A DNA stretch of 64,000 nucleotides from Daedaleopsis sinensis (GCA_033807695.1 CM066308.1:2418001-2482000); one strand, 5' to 3'. Counted from the first letter of the stretch, positions 1 through 11,175 are shown. Numbers and translations: made by a program. Notes: a model not told the origin generated them from the letters alone.

Positions 1-331
1 TAACAACTTCACACCAGATGAGAGTTGAATTTATACCTGCCAGATCCTAGTGAAAATAACCATCGCCGGTGAACAAAACGATAAGAGTCGGAACATTCTG
101 GAATACTAGCAGTACGCGCTCACCTACACTTCATGGGCTGGTCGCACGACTACTCATTTCCGCCCGCCCTATCACTACAGGGCCCGCTCCGTGTGTCCGC
201 CCGCGTATGCCGAGGAGTAGTTCCCTGACTCACATGATGTTACGCAAACATCTACGACCTATACACAACTCATTCTGACACGTATGCAATCACCTTCACA
301 CTACATTCGTCGCACTACACTGGTAGCAGGA
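1..331. other. Window edge, no gene supported
   Basis: No exon could be supported here. Short open frames exist on both strands but none continues across plausible splice sites or resembles a known protein. The stretch lies just beyond the stop codon of the minus-strand gene that ends at 332, so part of it is probably that gene's 3' untranslated region. A further 3' exon cannot be excluded, because a GTATGG donor-like site sits just before the stop codon. Confidence 0.4.
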
Positions 332-3153
332 CTACAATACCCATACCCGCCCAGCGCTGATCCTCCCGATATCCACCGCCGTCGCCGGAAGAGAATTATT
401 GGCGACTATACTCGCGTTGTATCCTATCACACCGACCTGGCACTGCCCATTGCCCCTCGTCCACCTCACTCCGACACACTCCACAAGCATGATGCAACCC
501 GGTCGAAGGGACGAGACATCCCCAGTAGCCGGTAGTCCATTCGGAGACAGAGTACCAGTACAATTGTGCAGCCGACTTCGGCCCTGTTGTGGTCGTCCTT
601 TAGTAAGAATGGAAGTGCTAGGTGAGCACTCACCTCATCCCGAACCAGAAATAAGGTGAAACTGTAAGGACATGTCGCGTTTGTCGGACCATCAACCGCC
701 GCGATACGCCGTATGAGTTGATTCCACGCTGCCGTATCGCAGGGCCGCTGCATGGTTACTGCTAAGCTCACCGCTTCTCCGTCAATACACTCCTCGCGTC
801 GCAGGACTGCCTCTATCCGGACAACGACCCAGAATTGCGCCGGCCGAGCTTGGTAGGATAGGACGTCGAGGCCGGTAGTTGCGAGGGGTACTAACGATGT
901 GGGTCTTCCAAGTAAACCGACCACATCAAACCATTCAGTCCTCGCCCGTAACTCTCCGGCAATACTTGTCAACTGGCTGAATACTTGTCATTTGACGACG
1001 GACCACAGGATAGACCCCAACTCACCAATAAATCGTCCTGCGTACTACATGATGCTGAACTCCCCCACTCACTTTAAAAGAACTGCCCGTACGATCAACC
1101 AATGACATATCTATATCACTCTATCACGCACATAAAGCAATATTCTCCCTGCGGTGGATGAACATTCGCATCTGGAATGATCCTGGAATAATCTGAAATG
1201 TGCAACCATCCGCTGCTGGTCTGCTCTGTGACGACTGCACACCAAGTTGAATTAATAAGAGCACTCACGCGTCCTAAACGAATGATAAGACTTACCAACT
1301 TGTCGCCAAACACCATCAGACCTGCCAGCGCTGCGATGCTGCACCCAACTGGCCATGCCTTGATCGCCCTGTGCGTACTACTTGACGATGGAAGGGTGAG
1401 ATGGTAAATAGCGGACCCAATCGACTTCTCCTCCTTAGTCACAATCGGCGGTCCACCCATATTGGCATCGTCAACAGATCCGCAACCTTCTCTTTGTGAA
1501 CTAATACACAATCACCCCAGTCGCCTCCCACACCCGCCTACCATCTCCACCCCGCTCCCAAAAACGGCCCGTCATCATGAACCTCCGCTCCTGCGGACGT
1601 CCCTGGTGAGAGGAGCGTCATACTTCGAACGTGAAGAAACCTCCAACACGGCGCCCCCCCCACACTCACGGCACCGTCGCCGTGAGACCATGCAATACTC
1701 ACAGAATCCGTCACTCGCCGTACTCGCTCTGCCAAATTACACTCCATACGAACGATGCTCTCCGCGGAGAAATCACGATACTTGAGAGACGCCATTCCCT
1801 CCCGGCATCTTATCGCAGATTGTCCATCATACAAGTAATTGTCGACCTACATCATTTTAGACGGGTTCCTAGATCCACAAGTGCGTAGTACTCACCGGTT
1901 CATATGGCCTTACACTGAATGCATGCACCATTGTGGGTTCCGCAACGCATACATTCGCATCCAGGTCCTGCGACATCAAGTGGTGTAGGCTTTGACGATC
2001 GGCATCGATAAGAAATTCCGCAGACACGCGTGCTGTAGGGGCGTATGCGTTGTGATTGGTGATCAGAGTGAATGTGCGCAGCCGACATAAGACCCAGAAG
2101 TATATCTTTTGACCTTGCAGCGAATAGAACCGAAGACCGTTGGCATCATCGACCCACGAGCCGCCAAATACCCTCTGCCCAAGGGCATAAGCGGGACCGT
2201 CTGGACATCGGAAAGACATCATGTCCACAATCCTCCTAGAACAGATCGGTTAATACACATCGACTGCGACATAGTCAGATACAACGCACGCCCAGAGCTC
2301 GGGGGTATACCAATCTTGGTTAGAAACGTCTGGACTGTATATGCGGCTATATCACAATAGTCAGTGCGCTCGATCTATACTCTACCCCGAGCGACTGAAC
2401 ATACGAGTAAAACTTGGATGGCACCTCGCACATCTGTCCAGAGACAATGCTTTGCACAGTGTCCTCTGCCCGCATTCCTGTGGCAATAGTCATGAGAGTA
2501 GGGTCTAATGAATTTATGAACCTTGCCACGCACTGTCATCTGTACTCACAGGATCTTGAAACTTCACGCGTTTCTTGCGTGGTACCTGGACTCGAATATC
2601 TTGCCCATACGCGTTGTCGCACTTGTCCTCGGGAGCAAGCATCGCTGTTGTAGCAGCTAAAGGAGTTGTGTGAGGATTGGTTTTACTCTACCGTCCTATG
2701 ACGTGTGAAGACCGCGGACTTCTACTGTGCGGACGCAATACTCCTCGATCTCCCAAGACCGTGTACATAGTACACAAAGACTGAAGCTAACAATGAACGA
2801 ACGGCATTCCGCCTCTCCGCTTGTGAGATCCGATACTCTCACACAACTCCCCAAGACTTAATTGTTGCGATATCGCACCCCCAAGATGACCGCAACAATA
2901 ATTAATCCAAACTGAGGGAACGGAACAATGAACGATCGAGGCGAATACACGCACCGAGATGACTGTTATCAATAACCACCGGAGTATAGGTTGCGTGCCC
3001 ATTGAGTGAGGCAATGTGCTTCTGGAGAAGACCTCGAAGCGCGGCCAACTCTCGTGAGAAGTATAACACCGCGCTCTGTGCGAAGTGGCTGTGCACGCAG
3101 GTTGAATTTTGAACATTATACTCTCGAGCGTCTCTACTAGCATGATAGACCAT
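332..3153 (-). CDS. Unrecognised 15-exon gene, predicted 662 aa
   Basis: Fifteen exons join in one open frame from an ATG at 3153 to a TAG at 332-334. On the plus strand they are 2955-3153, 2843-2911, 2742-2786, 2550-2656, 2386-2477, 2290-2334, 1896-2235, 1703-1846, 1542-1602, 1443-1500, 1296-1380, 1132-1234, 1026-1071, 634-976 and 332-583. The coding sum is 1989 bases, an exact multiple of three. Introns are 41-100 bases and most donors are GTGAGT, GTGCGT or GTAAGT. I recognise no family. A beta-strand-like motif seems to recur at about residues 325 (FSAESIVRMECNLAERV), 508 (ARPAQFWVVVRIEAVLRRE) and 605 (LRPGCIMLVECVGVRW). This hints at a repeated small domain, which is inference. The N-terminal 100 residues look helical and show no clear signal peptide. 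Exons 3-4 and 9 are the weakest. The coding start lies 99 bases from ORF1 of the LINE. It is either a lineage-specific host gene or cargo of an unknown element. Confidence 0.5.
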
Positions 3154-3195
3154 ACGACTATACCAGTAGCTACGCCGGCCTCACAGGCTACTGCG

Positions 3196-3202
3196 TATAA
3201 AA
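3196..3202 (+). promoter_or_regulatory. TATA-like box before LINE ORF1
   Basis: TATAAAA lies 50 bases upstream of the ATG at 3252. It could serve a 5' promoter of the LINE, or be left over from the promoter region the element entered. The position is seen; the role is inference. Confidence 0.3.
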
Positions 3203-3251
3203 CCTGGCCATCTGCCCACATGCCACACTTGTCCCACTCTCCGTCTCCGAC

Positions 3252-3779
3252 ATGGCGCGTGGCACTGCCCGTCGTACGCAGCGTCAGCGTGCTCCTCTGC
3301 TCACGGAATCGACCGCGATCGGCACAACCTCTTCACCGAGCCACCGCAGCATCGGGCAGCACCTCTCGATTCTTCGTACCAGATCCCTCTCCCCACTCTC
3401 ATCTCCGTCTCCGACTCCTGAACCTGAAAATGCGGGACGGATTCCACTCCGCATTGTCTCAGCCAACCTGTCCGTGAATGGCGAAGGACAATCGCAAAGT
3501 GCACACAGCACTGTTCAAAGTACCATCAGCCAGGTAACAATTCAGCATTCTACTATCCCAGTACGCGTTGTATTCACCACACCGCGCAGTCTACGCCGCA
3601 AGGTGTTGGACAGGAGAATGCCCCCCCGGGATCTACTACCGCCAGCGCGATCGCTCTCGCAGCTCGCTCTCACTCGAGTGACGACCTCTGGAACGCTCTC
3701 AATACCCCACCGCTACTCCCTACAGACCCTGGAGAGTCAGCAGCACCAATCAACCTGGAATCCGAACCACTCGAAGTGA
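3252..3779 (+). CDS. LINE ORF1, N-terminal frame
   Basis: A 175-codon frame begins at an ATG 50 bases after a TATA-like box and is rich in Arg, Ser, Pro and Thr, as LINE gag-like proteins often are at the N-terminus. It overlaps, in another frame, the start of the long ORF1 frame that runs to 5611. From about 3480 to 3560 the convincing protein signal moves from this frame to the +2 frame, so a single ORF1 seems to be split by a frameshift. Alternatives are programmed frameshifting or a very short intron, for example 35 bases starting at a GTGAAT or GTGCAC. Without related copies these cannot be separated. Confidence 0.45.
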   Translation: MARGTARRTQRQRAPLLTESTAIGTTSSPSHRSIGQHLSILRTRSLSPLSSPSPTPEPENAGRIPLRIVSANLSVNGEGQSQSAHSTVQSTISQVTIQHSTIPVRVVFTTPRSLRRKVLDRRMPPRDLLPPARSLSQLALTRVTTSGTLSIPHRYSLQTLESQQHQSTWNPNHSK

Positions 3780-5611
3780 TTTGTCCACCCACTCGGGTAA
3801 CGCTCCTGGATGCTGCACAAGGCGCGCGTTCTGCCTCGAAGAGGACCTTACCCCCCTCACCCACACCTCCCGACGAGGCCAGACCAGTTCGTCGTCGCCT
3901 AAACACGTCACATTCCGCGGACGGGCATGACTCGAATCCGTGGGCGTCGACACCATCTGACCCAACAACTGCAACAAACCGCCAACCTATCTTGACTCCC
4001 CAGCCTCATCCCTTCACCACAGTGCAAACGCCCCTCCCTGTAGCGTCGTCGCTCCCCCCAATGACCGATACCTCCACTACAGTCTGTCGTGATCTACCAA
4101 CGGTCGTCGACACCATCCCGCTCGATAAAGGCAAAGAGCGCATGCAGCATCCACATGTAGACGCAGCCGACTGCCTGTGCTCTATCTGTACCCGTGCGCT
4201 CGCAACGCACACCTCACCCATCCTCGAGGCAGAATCTACGGCTACCCAGTCAAACGCTATTCAACCTCCGGCGTTCCCCCTCAGGCGCTTCGCTCCCTCC
4301 ATGGCCCCACCCACAACTCGCCCTGCACGATTCACGAGCCCGAATCCGGATCCGTTCGGTGATACTCTTCAGCACCCAAGCATCCTCCAGCTAGCATCGC
4401 ACCCTGATCATGGGGGACATGCGGGTCCGTCATACCACAGTGGCTCTTCCCAACCGCGCCCAGACACTCCGTTCCCTGGAGCGCATGTGGCCACACCCAT
4501 GTTCCCGGACTGGTCTCTGTACACGTCCGCTCGCCCGATGATTCTCTCTCCTCCGGTAGTAGACCATGACCTCCCCACTATGGCTGGACGCGGTACCGCT
4601 GAGCGCCCAACTCCGACTCCACCGAACGGCTGGCCAACTCTTCACCGAGAAGACCCAGAAGCGGGCCTCCATGGACTCACCGCCGAATGGGTGTCCACTA
4701 TCTGGGAGTTACCGGTTGAGAACGTAACCCTGATCGAGCCCTTCAATTACCGCTTTACTACCACTATCTGGCAAAATCGCCTTACTGCGGTCGCCCTCAA
4801 AACCGCCGTCGCTTCCATTATCGGACACTCAGCGTTCAAAGTAGTCCCTCCAGAACTCATGCCTGGACTTAGTCCCATGAGCCGTGACGCACCGACCATG
4901 TGGGCGATTCGGGACCTCTCCGCGGGTGACACTCACGCTTTGACGACTGGTCGCGTCTGGTCTTTTCGATCCATCTCCTTTCTCGCATACCCCCGTACCG
5001 TCACCATTCCTACCTGGCTTCTATCCCTCGAAGGATTCGTCGACGACGATCAGAGCGACATTGAACGCACGGTGAGCTCGGTGTTCCATGCTCCGGCCAC
5101 CTATGACCAGCTCCTATCCATGGTTGCCGAAAATCCGGATTTCTGCAACGAGAACGCACATGACGCTGCACGTCGCGTCTTGTCTACACTTTCTGTCCGA
5201 ATCCTGACCCTACAAAATGGGAACATTATCGCCAATATCTACATGACCTCGCCCACGCGTAGTGTTAGTCGCTGGCGGAAATGGGTCGCAGTCCTCCGCG
5301 CCACGCGATTCGGTATATATTTGACAGCAACGGCGACCCCACGGGCCATCACGCACTGTCTCGGGTGTCGCGGCGTCGACCATCCTACGCACCTATGCCC
5401 ATTCCCGCTCGTCTCAGGCTGGAATGGTCCTCCAGCCGGCTCTGGCTCTTACACTGCCTCCGCCACCGCTCCCGCCCCTGCTGCTTTTACTCCACCCTTC
5501 ATAGATTTCGCCCCCACACACCTCGCCCAGACGCGCGGCCCACCACGTCGCGGTGGACGAGGCGGCAGTCGTCGCCCTACGACCCGTGGTAGAGGAACGC
5601 GCCCCTTCTAA
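3429..5611 (+). CDS. LINE ORF1, gag-like protein with CCHC knuckle
   Basis: This frame is open from just after a TGA at about 3426 to the TAA at 5611. It has no ATG before 4061, although the stretch before that ATG already reads as Pro/Ser/Asp-rich protein. The C-terminal third holds a globular gag-like region (around WVSTIWELPVENVTLIEPFNY). It is followed by a perfect C-x2-C-x4-H-x4-C zinc knuckle near nt 5357 (CLGCRGVDHPTHLC) and an RGG/arginine-rich tail. Proteins of this type bind the element RNA and form the ribonucleoprotein used for retrotransposition. The missing upstream ATG suggests that translation enters from the 3252 frame. Start given as the beginning of the open frame, not as a proven start codon. 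Confidence 0.75.
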
Positions 5612-5769
5612 TTTTTCTCCCCCTCATCCGATCCATGTCTGTACATCTCCTTAGTACATTCCTGCATGTATATGCTACTACAGTGGTAGCCACTATACGA
5701 GCAGATGACCGCGTGTTGGTTAATATACTACCCGTCAGGGATAGGACCCGACTCGTGTTTTCTCTCTGG

Positions 5770-5787
5770 CACTCCTATTTAGGAGTG
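5770..5787 (+). promoter_or_regulatory. Stem-loop between LINE ORF1 and ORF2
   Basis: A perfect 7-bp stem (CACTCCT / AGGAGTG) closes a 4-base ATTT loop in the 353-base gap between ORF1 and ORF2. ORF2 lacks an early AUG, so structure here could matter for how its translation starts. Only the hairpin is seen in the sequence. Confidence 0.3.
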
Positions 5788-5964
5788 GACCAAGCCATGC
5801 CGCAGCCCGGCTGAAGCGATCCCCAAGAACTGATTCGGACACTGCGCAGCTCTTGGTATTCATCGGTCCCCGTGGAAGTACAGGCTGTACTCCTTGAGCA
5901 AGTGCAATGGTTGTCGCACTGCTGACTCTACCCAACCCCTACCACAATTACTTCTACCACACAC

Positions 5965-8900
5965 TTGGATGATATACTACGCATACCCGAACCGTGCACT
6001 CTGAGCGAGCCAGTAAGCCGCCCCGTTCGCACAGAGCCGGCTTGCGCTCACCTCTCTCAGGGTTATGACCGTGCGACTGAGACGCGATCACCCGAACGCT
6101 CTCCGCGTCCCCTCCAATCCGCTCCATTAACTTACGACCCTCCTCTTTCCAACCTGACGCCTCGAGCAAAGCGTACCAGTGCCCGTCTGCGTATAGCTAC
6201 CCTGAATATGCGTGGCGGCACTATTACAGCGTCATCACCACACCCGGCCACAGATAAGTGGCTCTATGTCAACCAGTTACTACGAGATAACAAGATCGCT
6301 ATACTCGCTCTACAGGAAACACACTTGACTAAAGATCGCTGCGACACTCTAAATACCCTATTTCGATCATCCCTGTTTATCTTCACCTCACCAGATCCCG
6401 TTAACCCATCGGCAGCGCGTGGAGTAGCACTCGCCATCAATACACGCCTTCTGGACCCCCTGAAGTTGACCGTCACAGAAATTGTTCCTGGGAGAGCTAT
6501 TGCGGTCACTTTCCCTTGGTCCACTGACCGATCACTTCGCTTGCTTAACATCTATGCCCCGAATGATCCGACAGAGAATTCCGATTTCTGGACAACGATG
6601 AGTGCGACTCTTCGTTCCCGCCAAGTGCAGTCCCCCCATGTTATGCTGGGAGACTTTAACGTTACTGAACGTGCAGCTGACCGACTACCTCCGCGGCTGG
6701 ACTCGCGGGCGCCGCGTATAGCATTAAGTGACATGTGCCGAGAACTCAACCTTCAAGATGCTTTTGTTATGAAGTACCCCACAACTCTCACATATACCCA
6801 TCTCCAAGCGAATTCCGGCAGCCAAGCACGACTGGATAGGATCTACTTGGACAAGTCGATGGCTGCCATCGCTGAGGACTGGTCAACCAAACCAGCAGGA
6901 TTCCCTACTGACCATCAGCTCGTCTCATGCTCCCTTGCAAACTATGATGCGCCGTATATCGGGAAAGGCCGTTGGAGCATACCCGCTTCCCTGTTACATG
7001 ACGAACACTTCCTTAACACTATGAAATCACTAGCTACGAACGCACTAAGCCAGCTGTCAGACCTCCGTGACCGCACTACCGAAAACAATCCACAAACCAT
7101 ACTACTGTCATTTAAATCATCCCTATTAAAGGCAGCGAAAACACGAGCCAAAGTTAGAATTCCAACAGTGAAAAGACAACTCGCTGCCCTTCAGCAGGAC
7201 TTATCACGAACTGCTCACCGCCCGGCGAACTCTCCTGAAGAAATTGAACGCCGCACATTTGATGCAGCCCTTCTTCAAGATAAAATTACTGCCCTAGAAG
7301 CAAGCCGTTTCTTCCGCATCCGGGTGAACGTAGCGGCAAATCACTGGCTGAAAGGCGAATCAATAAACAAATACTGGGTGAAACTTAACACTGCAACACG
7401 GCCATCCACGGTTATTAATGAGCTCCGTGACTCTGCTGAACTATCAGGACGAGTCTTCACTTCTAATTCTTCTAAAATGGCTGGAATTGCACAACGACAT
7501 TATGACTCCTTACAGTCCGACCCTACACTACACCCCGAGACCCACGCAGAGGCAATTTTGGCAACACTCCGCAATGTTGACTGCCAAATTTCCAATGCGC
7601 AAAAGGCAACCCTAGCCAGAAGACTCACCCGCCTGGAAATCGAAAGTGCTCTCCGACAATCCGCCACAGGCAAAGCAGCAGGTATGGATGGTATCCCTAC
7701 GGAAGTATGGAAATTGTATCTACACTGGTGGTCAAATAAGCAAACAAACGACAAATCTACCCCGGATATACTTCGATTATTCCAATCAGCATTCAATGAC
7801 ATTGAACAATTCGGTGTGATTGATCCGGCGTTCACAACAGGATGGATATGTCCCCTATATAAAAAGGGAGATAGTCGGGATATTGTCAACTATCGACCGA
7901 TCACAATATTAAACACAGACTATAAAGTATTCACTCGTGCACTGTCGAACAAAGTAGCCACTGTCGCGCATACCCTAGTTCACACCGATCAGACGGGTTT
8001 CATACCAGGTAGACAAATTTTTGACCCGATACGGCTTGCACATTTACTACCGGCTTTCGCGGAAGCAGAGGAACAAAATGGGGTTATTGTTGCGCTTGAC
8101 CAAGAAAAAGCATATGACCGTATTAATCATACCTACCTCTGGGCCGTTTTAGAACACATGAACTTTCCTCGAACTTTGATCAATACTATTAAAGCGCTTT
8201 ATGGCTCTGCAACAAGTATGGTTATGCTAAATGGGGTCCCCAGCCTGACTTTCGCCATCGTCCGCGGCGTGCGCCAAGGAGACCCTCTATCATGCTTACT
8301 TTTCGTGCTCGCTATCGAACCGCTAGCAATTGAACTACGCCGGTCACCCCTTAAAGGATTTACTGCTCCGGGACTCCCAGACAGAATACTCGCATCCCTC
8401 TTTGCAGATGATACCATGTGTTACCTCTCTGACACCGATGATTATAACGTACTGCAAACTATCCTTGACGCTTGGAGTACAAGCTCCAGAGCAAAATTTA
8501 ACACTGAGAAAACGATGATTCTACCAGTCGGCTCACCGGACTACCGTACTGCGATTTGCGAACGTTCAGGAGTCAGTACTCTTGCCAGAACTCTCCCTGT
8601 GAATGTACGTCGAATTCCTGACAGCATACCCATACGCTGTCTTGGTGCATACATCGGTAATCAACTCGATGACACGGAAATTTGGAGGCCTACCCTGCAG
8701 AATATTCAACGACGCCTTGAACACTGGAGCTTTCGTCATCCGACGATCAGAGGAAAATCTCTTGTGGTTAATCTAGAAGTTGCCAGTCGAACCCAATTCC
8801 TCACCAAGGCCCAGGGAATGCCTGAATCTGTGGAACGTACACTAGTACAAATGATCATGAAATTTGTATGGGGTAATGATGCTCACCCACGTATTGGACG

Positions 8901-11031
8901 TGAAACTTTGTACACCCCTACCACAGCAGGAGGCATTGGACTCCTTGACATACGCACTCGTAACCTTGCAATAGAGTTAATGTGGGTCAAATCATACTTA
9001 AATCTTTCCCCATCTCGACCAAAGTGGACGGCCTTAGCAGACGCACTCTTCAGTGCTACCGTTATAACCTCAAAAGCACACGTCCACCCAGCAGTCCGCA
9101 TCAACTGTTTCCTTCAGAGTTGGTCACCCAATAAATTGGCCCGCAAGCACCTCCCGAATGCCCTAAAGAAACTACTATTGGTCGCCAAAAAGTTCAATGT
9201 TAATATTGATACGCTCCAACCTTCGAACGACCTTAAATTGTCCTTACCGTTCTGGTACCATTTTGCGCGCTCCAAAACCATCATCCTCCATAATACTGTG
9301 GCAGGATGCTGTCTGCGGGACCGCCATAAAGTACGTAGCCTGAGAGATGCAGTCCGCATCGTACAACGGTTGCGCCCGACTGCAGTTGGACACAAAAATC
9401 CGCATCGCTCGAGACAGTCATGTACCTGCGATGCATGCGCTCAAGATCGTATTAGCTTTCAGTGTAACAACCCCCACCGGTGTGCAAAGTACGCAATGAC
9501 AGTCATCAATGATATCGCACCTCACTGGCGGCCGTCCTTAGCCCCAACGATTCGAATTCCTCCGTTACACCAAAGGCCGACTTGTAATGCCCCATCCTCA
9601 ACAGCAGTGGAGGTAGCATGCCGGCTAAACGCCCCAGACCGATGCATATCAGATATCTTCCGCGTATTCGGTCCTGCTACTAGCCTTAGAACTTGTACTT
9701 CGCTCCCTGGAGCGCAACATCCCTCCGCCACCACCCGTGTGGCGTACACGGACGGCTCAGCACAACCACGCCATTCGCTCACACCTTCAGCTGGTGCGGG
9801 TATCTGGTTTGCACCGAACCATCCGCAAAACAGGGCCTTGAGAGTTGGGCCGGACGAACCGACGAATCAACTTGCGGAACTGTTTGCGGTGCGAGCACTC
9901 CTGGCAGAACTATCGCCGTCGCAACCAGTACATATCATCACTGATTCGCAATACGTCTTTAAAGGCGCCACGACTTACCTACTTAGGTGGGAAGAGTCGG
10001 GCTGGTGTGATGTCCATAATGCGACCGCTTGGCAAGATCTACTGGCCCGAATTCGAACAAGGACAGCTCCTACCACCTTTGAATGGACGAAAGGCCATGC
10101 TGGAACGCTGGGAAATGAAGAAGCGGATAAGCTTGCTAGTCACGGAGCAACCCTGCCTTCACTATCAACCCTGTCGCCGCCCAATGAATCTCTTGTCCTC
10201 AAAGGCTCTCGCCTATCAACGTTGACGCAAAGAAATGCGTACCGAATGATACGAACGATGATATCTCCTGCACATAGGCAGCGTCACTCGACCTCGGTCA
10301 CCCTAGACCGCATCATCGCTACTCTAGAACTCGACCTACGCTTCACTCTAAGCCCTAATCAACTGTGGAAACAACTATATTCCAAAACAGTGCGACGTGG
10401 ACTACGTACCTTTTACTGGAAAAGTATGCATGGTGCTCACCGCGTCGGAGACTACTGGTATAATATACCGGAACAAGAGCACCGCGCTCAGTGCTTTATA
10501 TGCGGTGTAGAAGACACGCTGGAGCATATCCTACTGCATTGCGATGCCCCCGGACAAAGACAACTGTGGTCTTTCTTTCAGCGTGTGCGCACAGATAAGA
10601 ATCTCCCTGAAATTCCGCTCACCTTTGGAACCCTGTTAGGGGCCCCATCGATCACACTACAACATAGACTTCACCGTCGCACACCTATAGCGGACCGATA
10701 TTACAGAGTGATCATGCCTGAAACAGTACACCTGATCTGGAAATTGCGATGTGAGCGTGTCATACAGTTTAACAATAATCCTGCGAAATATCTGACCGAC
10801 TCGGAGCTATACGCACGATGGCGAGCTGCCCTGCAGCGTAGATGGCTTGGAGATCAGTATGAACTTCGGGCTCGACACTATCGATCTGAGGCGCACCGGG
10901 CGGTTGTTGATGCCATGTGGACTGGCGTCTTGTCGGATCAACGGCAGCAACCTCCGGTACACTCCGTCTCCAGGGACACTACTGGGTTTTTAGTGGGTAG
11001 TCCGGAAATAGTGCCTGTTGGAGTTGGCTAA
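5965..11031 (+). CDS. LINE ORF2: endonuclease, reverse transcriptase, RNase H
   Basis: This uninterrupted 1688-codon frame opens after a TGA at 5923. The conventional start is a TTG at 5965; the first methionine is residue 82, already inside the endonuclease core. An N-terminal exonuclease-endonuclease-phosphatase domain shows TLNMRG, LQETH (E118), LGDFN (about 228-232) and TDHQ (H317). The reverse transcriptase carries the DQTGFIPGR block, the RQGDPLS block and the FADD catalytic box at about 813-816. An RNase H domain near 1260-1400 keeps its acidic residues (YTDGSA, ITDSQ, EEADKLA). A CCHC finger (CFICG...EHILLHC) lies near residue 1510. All catalytic residues I can place are intact and there is no internal stop, so the protein could be functional. 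It nicks target DNA and copies the element RNA at the nick. Confidence 0.93.
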   Translation: MDDILRIPEPCTLSEPVSRPVRTEPACAHLSQGYDRATETRSPERSPRPLQSAPLTYDPPLSNLTPRAKRTSARLRIATLNMRGGTITASSPHPATDKWLYVNQLLRDNKIAILALQETHLTKDRCDTLNTLFRSSLFIFTSPDPVNPSAARGVALAINTRLLDPLKLTVTEIVPGRAIAVTFPWSTDRSLRLLNIYAPNDPTENSDFWTTMSATLRSRQVQSPHVMLGDFNVTERAADRLPPRLDSRAPRIALSDMCRELNLQDAFVMKYPTTLTYTHLQANSGSQARLDRIYLDKSMAAIAEDWSTKPAGFPTDHQLVSCSLANYDAPYIGKGRWSIPASLLHDEHFLNTMKSLATNALSQLSDLRDRTTENNPQTILLSFKSSLLKAAKTRAKVRIPTVKRQLAALQQDLSRTAHRPANSPEEIERRTFDAALLQDKITALEASRFFRIRVNVAANHWLKGESINKYWVKLNTATRPSTVINELRDSAELSGRVFTSNSSKMAGIAQRHYDSLQSDPTLHPETHAEAILATLRNVDCQISNAQKATLARRLTRLEIESALRQSATGKAAGMDGIPTEVWKLYLHWWSNKQTNDKSTPDILRLFQSAFNDIEQFGVIDPAFTTGWICPLYKKGDSRDIVNYRPITILNTDYKVFTRALSNKVATVAHTLVHTDQTGFIPGRQIFDPIRLAHLLPAFAEAEEQNGVIVALDQEKAYDRINHTYLWAVLEHMNFPRTLINTIKALYGSATSMVMLNGVPSLTFAIVRGVRQGDPLSCLLFVLAIEPLAIELRRSPLKGFTAPGLPDRILASLFADDTMCYLSDTDDYNVLQTILDAWSTSSRAKFNTEKTMILPVGSPDYRTAICERSGVSTLARTLPVNVRRIPDSIPIRCLGAYIGNQLDDTEIWRPTLQNIQRRLEHWSFRHPTIRGKSLVVNLEVASRTQFLTKAQGMPESVERTLVQMIMKFVWGNDAHPRIGRETLYTPTTAGGIGLLDIRTRNLAIELMWVKSYLNLSPSRPKWTALADALFSATVITSKAHVHPAVRINCFLQSWSPNKLARKHLPNALKKLLLVAKKFNVNIDTLQPSNDLKLSLPFWYHFARSKTIILHNTVAGCCLRDRHKVRSLRDAVRIVQRLRPTAVGHKNPHRSRQSCTCDACAQDRISFQCNNPHRCAKYAMTVINDIAPHWRPSLAPTIRIPPLHQRPTCNAPSSTAVEVACRLNAPDRCISDIFRVFGPATSLRTCTSLPGAQHPSATTRVAYTDGSAQPRHSLTPSAGAGIWFAPNHPQNRALRVGPDEPTNQLAELFAVRALLAELSPSQPVHIITDSQYVFKGATTYLLRWEESGWCDVHNATAWQDLLARIRTRTAPTTFEWTKGHAGTLGNEEADKLASHGATLPSLSTLSPPNESLVLKGSRLSTLTQRNAYRMIRTMISPAHRQRHSTSVTLDRIIATLELDLRFTLSPNQLWKQLYSKTVRRGLRTFYWKSMHGAHRVGDYWYNIPEQEHRAQCFICGVEDTLEHILLHCDAPGQRQLWSFFQRVRTDKNLPEIPLTFGTLLGAPSITLQHRLHRRTPIADRYYRVIMPETVHLIWKLRCERVIQFNNNPAKYLTDSELYARWRAALQRRWLGDQYELRARHYRSEAHRAVVDAMWTGVLSDQRQQPPVHSVSRDTTGFLVGSPEIVPVGVG

Positions 11032-11175
11032 TAACTGCCGACAGCACTGGGAGCCCCACACTACGTCCTGCCAGACGTGTGCGTAAGGCATTTTTCTCCC
11101 TGATGGTGCTGATATATGATATCAACCTTGCTAAGTCGACCCCGGGGCGAAAGCCTGAGGATCGATATGCACCAC

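Noticed and set aside
1900..2088. Cys-rich minus-strand frame resembling a zinc cluster of KDZ-type transposons
   Set aside because: It hits a stop before the good GTGAGT donor at 1895 and cannot be joined to the following exon, whereas the overlapping frame joins cleanly on both sides.
2533..2549. Apparent 17-base mini-intron in the unknown gene
   Set aside because: A 72-base intron ending at 2478 gives an exon whose phase also fits the next junction, so an exceptional intron size is not needed.
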